Part shown: positions 24,284-35,608 of the stretch, one piece after another
Layout of the letters: each line of letters opens with the position of its first letter
How positions within the stretch are numbered: position 1 is the stretch's first letter
From: Planococcus citri
Lineage: Eukaryota; Arthropoda; Insecta; Hemiptera; Pseudococcidae
Assembly: GCF_950023065.1 (NCBI RefSeq)
Contig: NC_088677.1
Location: forward strand, 88,189,469-88,253,468
Direction: 5' to 3'
DNA: 64,000 nt
Notes under the pieces: generated by a model
Told to the model about the DNA's origin: nothing
The model's database searches: none
Seen by the model: the letters and a program-made list of their open reading frames with translations, nothing else
Made by a program: the position numbers and the translations under genes

Positions 24284-24727
24284 TTTGAAATAACTGCAAA
24301 GTTAGTTCTTAATGCAACTGTAAGTAGGTACCTCTTAAGGTAAATAATAATGAACGAAAATCTCTCGGCGATAATTTCAAGTGGCCCCCGTCAACTGACA
24401 TGGTATTGTTTCTCTGTATGGTTGAAATATTTTCGAGAATACAATACAATATTAACGACGTAACAAGGGTTTTATTGTACTTACTATAAAATACATAATT
24501 GTACCTTGGTAATACGACACCATCTTATCAACACAAACTCGATAATTATACAGAAGGCGGGGAAAAGATGAAGAGTAATTCGGGCGTTCAATTCGATACG
24601 AACAAGTAGCTTATCAGCCCATCTTGAGCATTTCTGTCGACAAAAATTTAGTTTTGTTGAACATTCAAACTTCCATACTCCGTTGTCGCGTCGTTATTTT
24701 ATAGTCGAGAGAGCTTTCGTCGCAAAA

Positions 24728-27700
24728 ATGAACCAATTCGTCGCGTACATTGTATTACTCATGGCACATGCCTGCCTCTTCATGGAACCAGTCCAAGGTA
24801 CCTTTCGTCTGCAGATATTGCATAATAACGATTTGCATGCGAGATTCGTCGAGACGGATGTGAACTCTGGGCCATGTCCGGAGGAATTAGCCAAACAGAA
24901 CAAGTGTTATGGAGGATTCGCTCGTATGAAGAGGGCCGCTGACGACGCTCGGAAGCAGGCTAAAAGCCAGGGTGTGCCCAGTATTTTCATCAATGCTGGC
25001 GACACTTCCCAAGGTACTCCGTATTATGTGCTTTACAAATGGCAAATTACTTCCGAATTAATCGATAAGCTTGGACTAGACGTTATGGTAAATCTTCTTT
25101 ATAATATTTAGAATTCATAATTATTGCACTTTTATGGCCTGAAAAATTGATCGTTATGAAAACATTGTAATTTTTCAGACATTGGGTAATCATGAATTTG
25201 ATGCTGGAATAGATAACTTGGTTCAGTTCTTGAAGCACGTGAAAACGCCAGTTGTTTGCGCCAATCTCAACCTAACCAGCGAAAAACGACTGGATTTGCC
25301 CAATCTGACTCCGTCAAAAGTTCTATCAGTTGAAGGGAAAAAAATCGGAATCATCGGATACCTAACACCTCTCACCAAAGTACAAAATATAAGTATACCT
25401 ACCTAAATGAAAAATTCAAAGAAAAGTTTATCGAACTGTTGGAGAATAATTCTTTTTTTCAACTCAAGGATGTATCGAATACCGAGAATTTGGAAATATT
25501 CGAAGAAATTCCCTACATACGACGTGAAGCGCAACGTTTGAAATCTGAAGGCATCAAGATAATAATCGCCTTGGGACATTCGGGATTCGATTACGACAAG
25601 AAAATAGCTGCTGAAATAGAAGAGGTCAGCTTGGTCGTGGGAGGACATACTCATACCTTGTTGTATACACCAAAGGGTAAGCAGCAACAAGATGTTTCTT
25701 TTCAAAATAATACCTATATAACTTGAGTCTAGTCGCAGCACAAAAGTACATACGTTGACACTGTTGACAGATAAACCACCAAGTGTTGAAAAAGTAATAT
25801 CCGAATATCCTACAATGGTAGTGCAAAAATCTGGCAAAAAAGTGCCAGTAGTGCAGGCGTATGCATACTGTAAATATTTAGGTAAACTGATGGTCGACTT
25901 CGACGACGAAGGTAACGTTCTCAGTGCTGCTGGAAACCCACAGATTCTCGATTCAACCATCATGAAAGGTAAAAAATTGAAAAATCTGTTTGAAAAAAAA
26001 AACACTCACTCATTAAGCTATGCCCGAGAAGACCAACTTTTCGTCAAATAAAAATCTTTCACGAACGAATTGATTCACTTTTTGTAAAACATTTGTACGT
26101 ATAGAAATTGGCCTGTTTACAATACAACCGAATCGAATCACTCACGAATGATTGGTGATTGAACAAATTGATTGGTTTCTAGGTGAATCATTCGCGAACG
26201 GAATAATATCTACATTTTTAGTGAATCATTCACAAACAAATTGATTAAATGTTGGAAAATCATTCATGAACGAACTGAATAATTTTCGGTGAATCATTCA
26301 CGAACGAATTGATTCGCATGAGTGACTCGTTCAGTCGTTCGCGAACTAATCGATGCATTTAATTAATTTTTGGTGAATCGTTCACGAACGAATTGAATCA
26401 TTTTTAGTGAATCATTCTCGAACTAAATAATGTGACTCGTTCGTGAACGAATCGATCCGAATAAATAATCTTTGGTGAATCATTCACGAACAAATTGAAT
26501 TATTTTTGGTGAATCGTTCACGAACGAGTTGAATAATTTTTGGTGAATCATTCGCGAACGAATTGATTCACATAAGTGACTCGTTCGCGAATGAATCGAT
26601 TCATTTAGTTGATTTTTGATGAATCGTTCGCGAACGAATTGAATCATTTTTAGTGAATCATTCGCGAACGAAAAAATGAGACTCGTTCGTGAACGAATCG
26701 ATTTAATTAAATAATATTTGGTAAATCATTCACGAACAAGTTGAAAGATTTTTGGCGAATCGTTCACGAACAAATTGAATTATTTTTAATGAATCATTCG
26801 CGAACGAAAAAATGAAACTCGTTCGTGAACGAATCGATTTAATTAAATAATATTTGGTGAATCATTCACGAACAAATTGAAAGATTTTTGGCGAATCGTT
26901 CACGAACGAATCGAATTATTTTTAGTGAATCATTCGCGAACGAATTGATTCATTTGGTTGATTTTAATGAATCGTTCGCGAACGAATTGGATACATTTCG
27001 GTGAATCGTTCACGAACGAATTGAATAATTTTTGGTGAATCGTTCACGATGAACGCATTGAATCATTTTTAGTGAATCATTCACGAACTAATCGATTCAT
27101 TTAGTTGATTTTTGATGAACCGTTCGCGAAAGTATTGCATTATTTTCACTGAATCATTCACTAACGAATTGATTCGTATAAAAGACTCGTTTGCGAGCGA
27201 AATGATTCGTTTAATTAATTTTTGGTGAATCATTCGCGAACAAATCGAATAATTTCTGGTGAATCGTTCGCGAACGAATTGAATAATTTACTCGCAAACG
27301 AACTGAATTATTTATGGTGAATCATTTGCGAATAAATTGATTCATATGAGTGATTCCTTAACGTTCGCGAACGAATTTATTCGTAAATTAATGAAATAAT
27401 GAATTTCGTTGTCGAATGATTCGCTAAAAATGAATCTATTCGTACGCGGATGGTTCTTTCAAAAATTAATCAATTCGTTCGTGAATGATTCCCCTAAATG
27501 AATTGATACTTTCACAAACAATTCACTGAAAAATGAATCAATTTACACACACTGTACGTAAACAGTTCGTTTATTGATAAAACAGATCAAAAGAGGGTCA
27601 CTTATCTCAAGTGCTGATTCACTTGACTAATACTTAATAATATTTCAACAGATTCGGAACTCGACAACGAAATAGCTAAATGGACCGCCTTGGTCAACGA

Positions 27701-28927
27701 ACGAGTCCAAGTCGTCAAGGGTTATACGCGTACTTTCTTGGGAAAATCAACTTTTTCCGAGGGTAAATTCGAATCCACTTTGGGTAATTTGATTACCGAT
27801 GCTTTTGTAGATTTTGTAAGTGAACAAAGTGCACAAGCACTTTTCACATTCATACACAATAATGTCTTGAAATTTTGAGTAAGTGCATTGTAATTTTGCT
27901 AGGGAGTGCAACTGGCGAAAGAGCGTAAGGGACCAACATGGACAAGAACACCCATAGCTTTGTATCAAAATGCAGGTATTCGCGCTGTCATCGATAATAA
28001 AAAGAACAACGGTAAGAACTTATAGCCGAATAACAAATGGAATCGTTCATTTTCCCGAACGTTCCATCTCACACACATAATAAAAATTTCGGGAAAATAG
28101 CAAAAATCTATGTACTCATCTGTTCGCTTGATGACCTCATTTCAGGTGCTTTAACCCTGGAAACATTAATGACAATAATGCCATTCGAAAGTGAATTGGT
28201 TGAAGTGGAATTGCGAGGAAGTACTATAAGAAAATCTTTAGAATTTGGAGTATCCATGTACACCTCAGAAGATACCACGTTCTATTCGAGTTACTTCCTT
28301 CATTTTTCGGGTAAAAATAACAGTTCGTCAAAAATAAAGATAGGTCAACAGTTTTATTGATAAACTGTTTCATTTTTCGTGCTCTGCTCGCAGGACTCAA
28401 GGTAGTGTACGACTTTTCAAAACCTTCCGGTCAGCGAGTCGCATCAGTGAATGTTTTATGCAGGGAATGCGATATTCCAGAATACCAGATGCTTCAAGAT
28501 GACCGAATATATGGTGTCATGATGACAAGATTCTTGGCCGAAGGAGGCGATAAATTCAATATGATCAAAACTGAATTAATCAATAAAACAATGCTCAGTA
28601 AGTATGATGCAGTACATATGAATGATTAATTCCGAGACATTTTATAATCAAAAACACTAAAAACGATTAAAATTGCCAACAAACTAAATCCAATTTACAA
28701 AACCAAAACTTGATCAAAATGTATGCTCAACAGGTTTCTCAGATCTAGATCCGCTTATCGCTTACGTAGAAAAAAGTCAAGTGGTATATCCTCATCTAGA
28801 CAACCGACTCACCGTGACTAGATTCAAATTGAGAGATCCTAATGCACCGTCAGCGGCTTTTAAACTGTCTCATTTATCACTGACATTGATCGCGATTGTC
28901 TTCTCATTGACAGTATTCGTGCTCTAG
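24728..28927 (+). CDS. Ecto-5'-nucleotidase (CD73/apyrase family), copy 4
   Basis: Nine exons: 24728-25087, 25179-25379, 25469-25676, 25771-25968, 27652-27815, 27903-28011, 28146-28310, 28394-28597, 28734-28927; 600 aa. All catalytic residues of the family are visible: NNDLH, NAGDTS, GNHEFDA, GHSGF, GGHTH, and in the C-terminal domain QNAGIR and FLAEGGDKF. The first Gly of NGGIR is Ala here, a mild change. A signal peptide (about 27 residues) and a C-terminal hydrophobic tail predict a surface GPI-anchored protein. Intron 4 (1.7 kb) is almost entirely a palindrome-rich satellite. With copy 1 this is the best candidate for an active enzyme. Its 3' flank is homologous to that found after the truncated copy 5. 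Confidence 0.92.
26043..27545. repeat. Palindrome-rich satellite in intron 4 of copy 4
   Basis: Tens of imperfect tandem copies of a unit near 35 bp: 'ggtgaatcattcacgaac', then 'gaattgaataattttt', with longer composite units containing 'gactcgttcgtgaacgaatc'. The core 'gttcgcgaac' is a perfect palindrome, so each unit can form a small cruciform and the array reads similarly on both strands. Spacing and sequence vary too much for CRISPR, and the host is eukaryotic. It has no coding potential. Confidence 0.85.
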
Positions 28928-29428
28928 AAAATTCGCCAATACTCGCATATTACAGAAGCAAGAAACTCTTTATTCCATTTCATTCCAGTAACTTTTGCAT
29001 TTCTCGTTTTTTTTTTCCTTTGACCGCACCTCCCTTCAATTTCGAAGATGGGAAATTTCAAAAAAAATCACATTTTTGCTTGTCTTCAGAAATTACCCAT
29101 ATGAGAATTCATATTCAAATTTTAAAAAATTCAACAAGACGCGCAAATTTTTTAGAAATCCTTTAGGGATTTACTGAGCGGTTGAAAATTTGCAAGTCGC
29201 TCATTTTCGTCGTTGAAATTTTTTCTTCTCAAATGATTTGCACAAATTATGCAAAAAAAAAAAAAAGGAAAAATATAATTTTTGAAACTAATGAAATAGT
29301 AACGCGCAAAAAATTATAAATCTTTTTCGAGTTTTAGAAGTTGGCAACGGTGGTCAAAAAATTGGTACCACTACATTCTAAAATGATCCTCCGTAGTTTC
29401 GAAAATGATATTTTTCGATATCTTGGAA
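28928..29428 (+). other. 3' flank of copy 4, duplicated at 49477-49925
   Basis: From 'cacatttttgcttgtcttca' (29070) to 'cgatatcttggaa' (29428) this flank aligns throughout with 49484-49925. That flank follows the truncated exon 5 of copy 5. It therefore marks the original end of a gene unit. No coding sequence was recognised. Confidence 0.6.
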
Positions 29429-30378
29429 TGGGAAATATATAATCGAACGACGAAAAAGGTGGCTTGAACGACAGGCAGGTGTTACGACAATAAGACGGGT
29501 ATATTAACGACAAATTAGGTACCACGTAAAAACAGAATTTTTTGAACGACTAAACAGATCGTCATCACAACTAATACTTTTCCCGACAGATATGAGTGTT
29601 GGAACGACAAAGTATGATTTTCAGCGACTAGTTGATCTCACAAGGAATTGGTCAATGGCGAGAGATCCTTCTGCATCGAACTGTTGACATTTTGTCCCTT
29701 CTCCAGATGTGTCTTTAAAGGAATGGACATCTGGGTATCAATGGGTTGCTCTGCTCGCTGCTCAAAATAAAAAAGTGATTCAAATTCCAGACGATTCCAG
29801 CGCTGCTTCCTTTTTTTTTTATCACCTCCAGCACAGCCACGCATGGAATTTGGAAAATCAGCATTGTATCGAACAATTTGGAATTATCAACTTGCTCATG
29901 CCCTTATTTCTTGAAGAGAACAACATGCAAACATGTACTTGGAATGCAAATTCGTCAGAGACTGGATCAGCCGCCCCCCCCTCCGAGGTGAAATCTATTC
30001 CCTTCAGCCAAAAACTCAAGCATGAGAGGCCAACTAAATCCAAAAGGGCATTATTGATGCAATAAAACTTTTTTTTCTATCAAATGCAAACGTGGTAGTC
30101 CCTTTTTAATTGTATAAATTGCCGTTTTTCAATCATAACATTAGTCGTTCCTAGATATTATTGTCACGTGAATTTCACTTATCCGGTTGTTGTGTAAACT
30201 AATTCTTTGTTGTTTAATGTACATATTTTTTTACCCTGCAATATACATAGAATGCCTGTCATTGAAGGAATTTTTTGTCGTGTTTTTTGTACGATGTGGT
30301 ATTCATTTTTTCTGTCGCATAGACCCCTTAATTTTGTCGTGCATTCCCCCTTTTTAGTAGTAACGATAAATCATACCC
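29429..30378. mobile_element. hAT-like non-autonomous element with exact 8-bp duplication
   Basis: Flanked by TCTTGGAA at 29421-29428 and 30379-30386. The paralogous flank at 49917/50649 lacks this sequence, which fixes both ends. Termini 'tgggaaatatataatcg' and 'cgataaatcataccc' form a weak inverted repeat. Both ends are rich in 'aacgaca'/'tgtcgtt' strings, resembling subterminal transposase sites. The 8-bp duplication points to hAT (or P/other 8-bp superfamilies). The interior holds an exon-like frame but no recognisable transposase. Confidence 0.6.
29708..30065 (+). other. Exon-like open frame inside the hAT-like element
   Basis: A pyrimidine stretch and AG ('cccttctccag', ending 29706) precede a frame of about 118 codons to the stop at 30063-30065; AATAAA overlaps the stop at 30061. 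Motif-free protein with Trp-rich starts (KEWTSGYQWVALLAAQ) and a basic end. It could be a captured terminal exon of a host gene or a remnant of the element's own gene. Not recognised; the GTG-initiated frame has no good upstream ATG. Confidence 0.3.
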
Positions 30379-30499
30379 TCTTGGAATTACTTCACCTTCA
30401 CACGTAATGTTTGGGAGAAAATTCTTTTCAAAACACAAATTTATCAAATTGCTGTAAAGTCTCTCCTTTCCAAGGACAGTTTTAAATCATGGTTACAGA

Positions 30500-30850
30500 T
30501 GTTGATAGCCTCTCGTGGATGTCTGCCTGCCTGCCTGCCTGCCTGACCGCCTGTCTGACTTATCAAGATCATTGACCTGTCCGTCCGGACTCTTAAGGTC
30601 ACTGATCTTGTAGTCTCCCAAGGTTCTCCGTGTGTCTGCCTATATGGCCCATTTCGGTCACTGACCCATCTGCCTCGCTTCTCAAGGTCGTCTGTCTGTC
30701 GGTCTGACCTAATAGGGTCATTCACCAGTGTGTCTGGACCCTGGAGGTCACTGACCCACCAGTCCAGTCTCCCAAAGGTTGCATGTATGTCTGTCTGGTC
30801 TTTCAAGGTGGTCTGCGTGTCTGTCTGGGCCCTTCAGGTCATGGCGAACA
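30500..30850. repeat. CTGT/TGCC-rich degenerate minisatellite
   Basis: Begins with a clean (TGCC)n run at 30523-30545, then loosely repeats 'ctcaaggtc', 'actgaccc' and 'tctgtctg' blocks. The same array occurs at 50800-50818 and 55651-56345, where a LINE has split it. It belongs to the duplicated 3'-flank segment of the array genes. Confidence 0.75.
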
Positions 30851-30861
30851 CTAAAGTATTC

Positions 30862-31500
30862 TAATCCAGATATTATGTACCCAGTCAAAATCTGGACTGA
30901 ACTTATTACCACCGCTGCTTATTTGCTGAATCGAGTAGGCAAATCATCAATCAACGGTTCGACTTCTTACTAGTTGTGGTTTGGCAAACCACCACAAATG
31001 AAGCATCTTCAAATGGTTAGTTCGAAATGCTTTGTGAATGTTCCAATCCAGTTAAGTTGAAAATTGGATGAAAAGGTACTCAAAGGTTACCTTGCCAGAT
31101 ATTATGATGGTGACATGCAATATCGAGTTAACATCTCATAGAAACGTGACGTTGTAATATCGAGAGATGTCACATTCAACGAGAAACTTCAAGATTGCAA
31201 CGTGAGAGTTACCATCCCTCTCAACAGAGAAATTGAAGTTTCCATTGAAACCAATACTGAGAACAGCGATGCAAAGGAAACTAAAAGCACTCGACCACAA
31301 AAGAAACATGCACCTTCTACGTTGAAGTCTATAGTATTTGATTTAATTAAATGAAGAATAACGCAAGAACGTTTCAAGCTTTTAATGACAAAAACGAGAA
31401 GCTTCACCAAATTCGTATGACAAAGCTGGTTGAAGACATGACCGTTCCAAATGGAAAAACACTACGGATACCTTGACAAAATCCATAGCTGCTAGCAACG
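30862..31500 (+). pseudogene. Copia-type retrotransposon relic (integrase end)
   Basis: Reading plus-strand frames with stops gives the Copia integrase/hinge signature: 'WTELITTAAYLLNRVGKSS', then 'LWFGKPPQ', 'KCFVNVP', 'KGYLARYYDGD' and 'VISRDVTFNE', in the usual order. Multiple stops and frame changes make it non-functional. A Copia RT relic of possibly the same family lies at 60200-61560. Confidence 0.65.
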
Positions 31501-31525
31501 CGCCGGAACTAGTTTCTAGACCAGA

Positions 31526-31635
31526 GGACAGATTTTTGTGGAGTTTGGTTTATTTTACTCAGAAAACATTTAAAAGTACCCTCACTTTTGAATGTTTTCT
31601 GAGTAAAATAAACCAAAACCCACAAAAATCCGTCC
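31526..31635. repeat. Near-perfect 110-bp hairpin
   Basis: Left arm 31526-31577 starts 'ggacagatttttgtggag' and the right arm 31584-31635 ends with its inverse ('cacaaaaatccgtcc'). The arms match over about 52 bp with few mismatches and a loop of about 6 nt. It could be a minimal MITE or a transcribed hairpin. There is no direct sign of microRNA processing. Confidence 0.6.
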
Positions 31636-31797
31636 AATAGTTTTCGCACAATCCCCAACCAAAGTTTATACTCGTAGTTGACATCAAGAATTGCTACTGA
31701 TAACATTGGGTAGAGAATACCCTTAATGTACAAATTTTGTATCATGTAAACATGTTTAAATACATCGATTATTTCGAAGTGCGCATCATATTTCAAT

Positions 31798-32640
31798 AAG
31801 GTTGACTGTACGTTTTACCTACATTATTTACCTTCGGAGCTTATCCAAATAACCGAGGACGGTGCAGGTGCGTACTGCGTGTACATAGTACTCGTACAGC
31901 ATCCTAAAATATACATATGTAGTAAAATGATAAACTGAGCTTCACAGTGGCAAGTGGCAAATGGCAAATGACAACGTTAATGGTAAGACCGCAAATAACC
32001 CAGCAACTCGTGCTTTTCGCCTATCTTGTTTTTAGGCATTGGTATTGAAATTATCACAGCCACGATCCCCTATGTGAGCAGACAGCATTCGAAATACAGC
32101 ATTATTTAATCGCTTAATATCACATCGTCATTCGGGTCAGTCAGTCGACTATCGTTCGTTCATCCGCATTCGTATCCATCAGTCAGCTGTACTGGGACCC
32201 TCCGAAATTGTGGAAAAAAACCAACACCTGTGATCGCGAAAATGAACCAGTTCGCGGCGTACTTTCTATTATTCTGGGCGCACGTCTACCTCGTTGTGGA
32301 ACCGGTTCAAGGTACGTTTCGTCTTCAGATATTGCACAATAACGATTTGCACGCCAGATTCGTCGAGACAGACGTGTACACGGCGAGATGTCCGGACGAG
32401 TGCGTCAAGCAGAATAAATGCTACGGAGGTTTCGCTCGTATGAAAAAGGCCGCCGACGATGCCCGACAGGAGGCCAAAGCTCAGGGAATACCCAGCATCT
32501 TCATCAATGCCGGCGACACATTCCAGGATATTCCTTACTACACGCTTTACAAATGGCAAGTTGTTTCCGAATTGATCGATAAACTCGGACTCGACGTTAT
32601 GGTAAATTTTTTCTTCATTTTTATAAATTAAATTTTTTTT
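31798..32640 (+). repeat. Segmental duplication: 5' flank and exon 1 of copy 5
   Basis: From 'ggttgactgtacgttttacc' through the start of intron 1 this segment matches 57466-58320 with only scattered substitutions and small indels. The duplication covers putative promoter, 5' UTR, exon 1 and donor site. It is the most recent duplication visible in the array. Confidence 0.8.
32103..32141 (+). promoter_or_regulatory. Putative core promoter of copy 5
   Basis: A TATTTAAT box (32103-32110) lies about 35 bp before TCAGT (32137-32141), the arthropod initiator consensus. Both are conserved at copy 6 (57787 and 57819). The start codon follows about 100 bp later. Assigned from motifs and spacing only. 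Confidence 0.35.
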
Positions 32641-32739
32641 CATTCTGAATTTATAGTCCAGTAATTTCAAGTTTATTTTATTCGGACTAATTCCTACAAA
32701 AAGTTTTTTTGCGGGATACTGTAGTGGAGCTGCACATAC

Positions 32740-33140
32740 TATTCTTGATTTCATTTTGTGAAAGCTCAACCATCAATGTGTTCATCCAAAAATGGAGCAT
32801 GGGTCCCTGTATTTCATACCAACTTTTATCAAAATTTGCCCCCCAAAAAAGGAGTGAGGTGTTCTTTGGAATTATGCTTTCACTCATTCAGTACATCTAA
32901 TGAAACTATATAAATGTACCCAATTCAGTTCTAAGATTGACCCAATTCGGTTTTTGGCTTCTTCGATTTTGAAGGAGAATCAAATAAATAAGTCTATCAT
33001 TATCGAGGTGACTTCAAGAGGCTGGGGGGGGGGGGGTGAACTGTGAGTAAAAGTGATACTTGCGATGATCTTATTCAGGAAATTGAAAGCATTTTTTTAT
33101 AACATCTCAGGATTTGCCTGGGTCTTTAAGAGATAAAAAA
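32740..33140 (+). repeat. Copy of the foldback-arm repeat
   Basis: 'tttcattttgtgaaagctca' through 'cctgggtctttaag' matches 46565-46935 in the same orientation and 37720-38080 inverted. It is a third, diverged copy of the outer part of the long inverted repeat, within the same intron. Confidence 0.65.
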
Positions 33141-33708
33141 TCTAACGAGTATAATTACACATTGTTTATTGGGAAATATGACATGACAAGCTAATTAATT
33201 TCGTATTTTTGACTGATGCAATCCATCGCAGGACACGATAAAATAATAACCGTAGGAGAAGACAGGGTTTCAAAAATCCAGAAATTTATTTTTGTAGCCT
33301 CTCCTAAACTCAAATTTACATTATTTTCAATGAAAAATTGAATTACCAAAAAAATTGAAAAATTCTGAATGATGAACTGTTGTTTTTTTAGCCAAATTTT
33401 TGTAAGAAATTATGGCTATTGCGGTAGTCCCAACTTTTGATAATAAGGTAGGGGGTAAAAAATTTTGATAGTTCTCGACGTTTTGAGCTCAACCTAGACG
33501 ATTCCCAGTGTTTCAGTTTTTATATATAGGTTCATGACAGCACACTTATGAACCCATGTGTGGGTTAATCTTGCATAAGAAGTGAACCAGTAGGTTTACC
33601 AGCCTGGCTCACTTTGTAAAGGCTAAAGTTATATAACAAGTGAGCCACGTGTTTCAAACCAGTTTTGTCAAAGTTAGCTACACTCAGTAATTGTTTCTCA
33701 GAGATGTT

Positions 33709-34497
33709 CGCTATATCGCACCTTGGGAGTTATAAGGTCACATCTTAAAAAAGTGAAATTTTACAGGAGAGTGATTTTCTTTTTTTAAAAAACTTGATTC
33801 ATTATTTTTATCAACTTATAATTAATTGTGAGGAATGAATAGCACCTCATTTTAAAGATCTGGTATCCTACCTTCATTCAGCATAAGAATAATTTGAAAA
33901 ATAAAATCTTAAAGAGGAAATATTTCAATGTTTGGAAAACATTTTGAGTTATAACCTTTCATTAAAGTTGATGTGGAGGCAAAAGGAAGCGTCCAAAAAA
34001 AATTTCATGATAACAAAGTTGTAGAGAATTAAATTTCCAATCGACTTAATGCCGTTAGTTTTTTTCTAAAGTGCTTAGTTTTTGAGTTTTTCTCAAAAAA
34101 CTATAATTTCATGATATGCGCAAATTCATTTTTCTGAAAAGTGATCAATTTAAAAAAATTTTTCCATTTGGTACAAACCAATAAAAAATGCACTCCTTGT
34201 GACTATTTCTAACTGACAAACATTCAAAACAATCAAAACTATTTGTTAACACTTTGTATGTATGAAATTTGCTCAAAAAAGGTGGAGTTTTTTGAGATGT
34301 GCCCTTATAACTCCAAACAACTTGCAATGTTGTTGAGATTTTGAGTTAGGCCATTTGCGTTTTTTACAAGATCTAGATGATGTACCCAACTCAAAGTGTA
34401 ATTTTTGGTTGAGGGGGGTCATACAAACCCCAAAAATGCAAAAATATCATAATCAATTTTTTTTGAGATGTGACCTTATTACTCCCGAGGTGCGATA
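33709..34497. mobile_element. TIR element of about 790 bp
   Basis: Inverted ends of about 40 bp: 'atatcgcaccttgggagtta' followed by 'taaggtcacatctt' at the left, and their inverse at 34457-34497. An internal partial copy of the end ('gatgtgcccttataactcc', about 34294) suggests subterminal repetition. Target duplication is unclear because the flanks are TA-rich. No transposase frame was seen. Confidence 0.55.
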
Positions 34498-34849
34498 TGT
34501 AGTACTAACGCGAGGTCTATAGATTGGGTATGCATGATGATAAATTTGACAAATGATTTTTCTGCATTTTATTGCTTTATGGGAATATTGTTGATACCAA
34601 AAATTTTGTTGTGGGTCAGACTTTTTTGCAATGAAACAATTTTTACAAAATGACCAAATTTTCTCCAAAAATTTTCATTTTCGCCCATGATAGAAATAAT
34701 TTATATATTTCAGTGACTCTGCAATTAAAATTGAGATTTGTAAATTAAAACAGAAAATAAAAATGATTTTCAAAATTTCAAAATTTTCTGAAATTGGCTC
34801 ATATGCCTGTCGCAATGCCTATCTATAGTATACAGCTACAAGCAAAAAA

Positions 34850-35430
34850 AGTTCACCAGGCTCTCATTCGGCCCCCATTACACCTAGGAAGCTGATTTTT
34901 TTTTTAAAAGAAAGCCCTCGACGAGTACTTGATGCGAAAACTATAGCGAAGGCCCAATTTTGATTTTAAGGGCCTCAAATTTCAGAGAAAGGGGGCTAAA
35001 GTCAACATAAAAAAATTTTGGGAATACACTTTCTTCCAAATTGCGTTTTAAACCTAATTTCAAAATTTGAACCAATTTGGTCCCATACAGAGGGAGAAAT
35101 GGCCCAAAAACCAATTTTTGGACCCCCTCCTCTAAATTTATGAAAACTGAACCGATTTTGCTCATTTTTTTTTTTCAAAATATTCCTTATGACGTGTAGA
35201 TATGTTATAAAACATTTGTAATTCAAAATTTTTTAGTTTAAGCATGAAAAGTTAAAAATCAAAAAAGCATTATTTTGAACAATCATAACTTTGAACTTCA
35301 ATTTCTCAGCCGAATATTTCCAATTTGCTAAGCATTTTATTTATCATCAAAATAATAGTAAACAAAAAATCCAACTTATACTTTTCAGCCGAGTATTTCT
35401 CTTTTCAAGTACTCATTTTGCTTAGTAATA
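34850..35430. repeat. Dispersed repeat A with upstream extension
   Basis: The part 35150-35405 matches 9180-9440 in intron 1 of copy 2. The preceding part (34850-35150) is AT-rich with gene-like strings but no frames of note. It directly adjoins the GC hairpin cluster at 35513-35608. Confidence 0.5.
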
Positions 35431-35512
35431 TATAGTTTGTTGTAAGGAAAGGGACTTGGGGGCAACCTTGAAAAGCGAGCTCTAAGAGATAAAAGGGATA
35501 GCGATGGGGGGT

Positions 35513-35608
35513 TTGGGGGCGCAGCCCCCAAGAGCGAGTTCCGAGGGCGAAGCCCGAGGAACGAGTACGGGGGTGAGGCCGCGGAGCGGCCAGGGGGCGG
35601 AGCCCCCT
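35513..35608. repeat. Cluster of four GC hairpins with GNA triloops
   Basis: Four inverted repeats in 96 bp: 35513-35531 (TTGGGGGC/GCA loop), 35538-35562 (GTTCC and GGGC arms around GAA, with opposed GA steps), 35577-35591 (GGCCGC/GGA loop) and 35592-35608 (AGGGGGC/GGA loop). Each has the core GC-GNA-GC, known from DNA studies as an unusually stable mini-hairpin. It is followed by a TA-rich run to about 35633. The sequence is compositionally alien to the AT-rich intron around it. It could be a terminal structure of an unrecognised element; the final hairpin is followed by CTAG, as Helitron 3' ends often are. Confidence 0.65.

Larger units (their letters stand above)
21560..24295 (-). mobile_element. 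Degraded non-LTR retrotransposon (Jockey-like)
   Basis: On the minus strand it reads, in order, an AP-endonuclease (about 24280-23690), a linker and a reverse transcriptase with C-terminal region (about 22640-21570). Frames are broken by many stops and indels and no frame exceeds about 140 codons, so it is a dead copy. It fills the spacer between copies 3 and 4 and separates their promoters. Clade assignment to the Jockey/CR1 group is by motif style only. Confidence 0.8.

Noticed and set aside
25403..26005. 200-codon open frame on the minus strand
   Set aside because: It is antisense to exons 3 and 4 of copy 4 and shares no family resemblance; it arises from the codon pattern of the real exons.
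26043..27545. Array looking like a CRISPR
   Set aside because: Units are imperfect, there are no uniform unique spacers, and the array lies in an intron of a eukaryotic gene.
30444..30806. 120-codon minus-strand frame in the CTGT-rich array
   Set aside because: Its Arg/Asp/Thr-rich repeats reflect the minisatellite; the array is present in two non-coding copies with different frames.
32269..32769. 166-codon minus-strand frame
   Set aside because: Antisense shadow of exon 1 of copy 5; the same shadow appears over exon 1 of copy 6.
35513..35608. Bacterial or contaminant DNA because of the GC-rich block
   Set aside because: It is continuous with AT-rich intron sequence and dispersed repeat A, and shows hairpins rather than coding bias.
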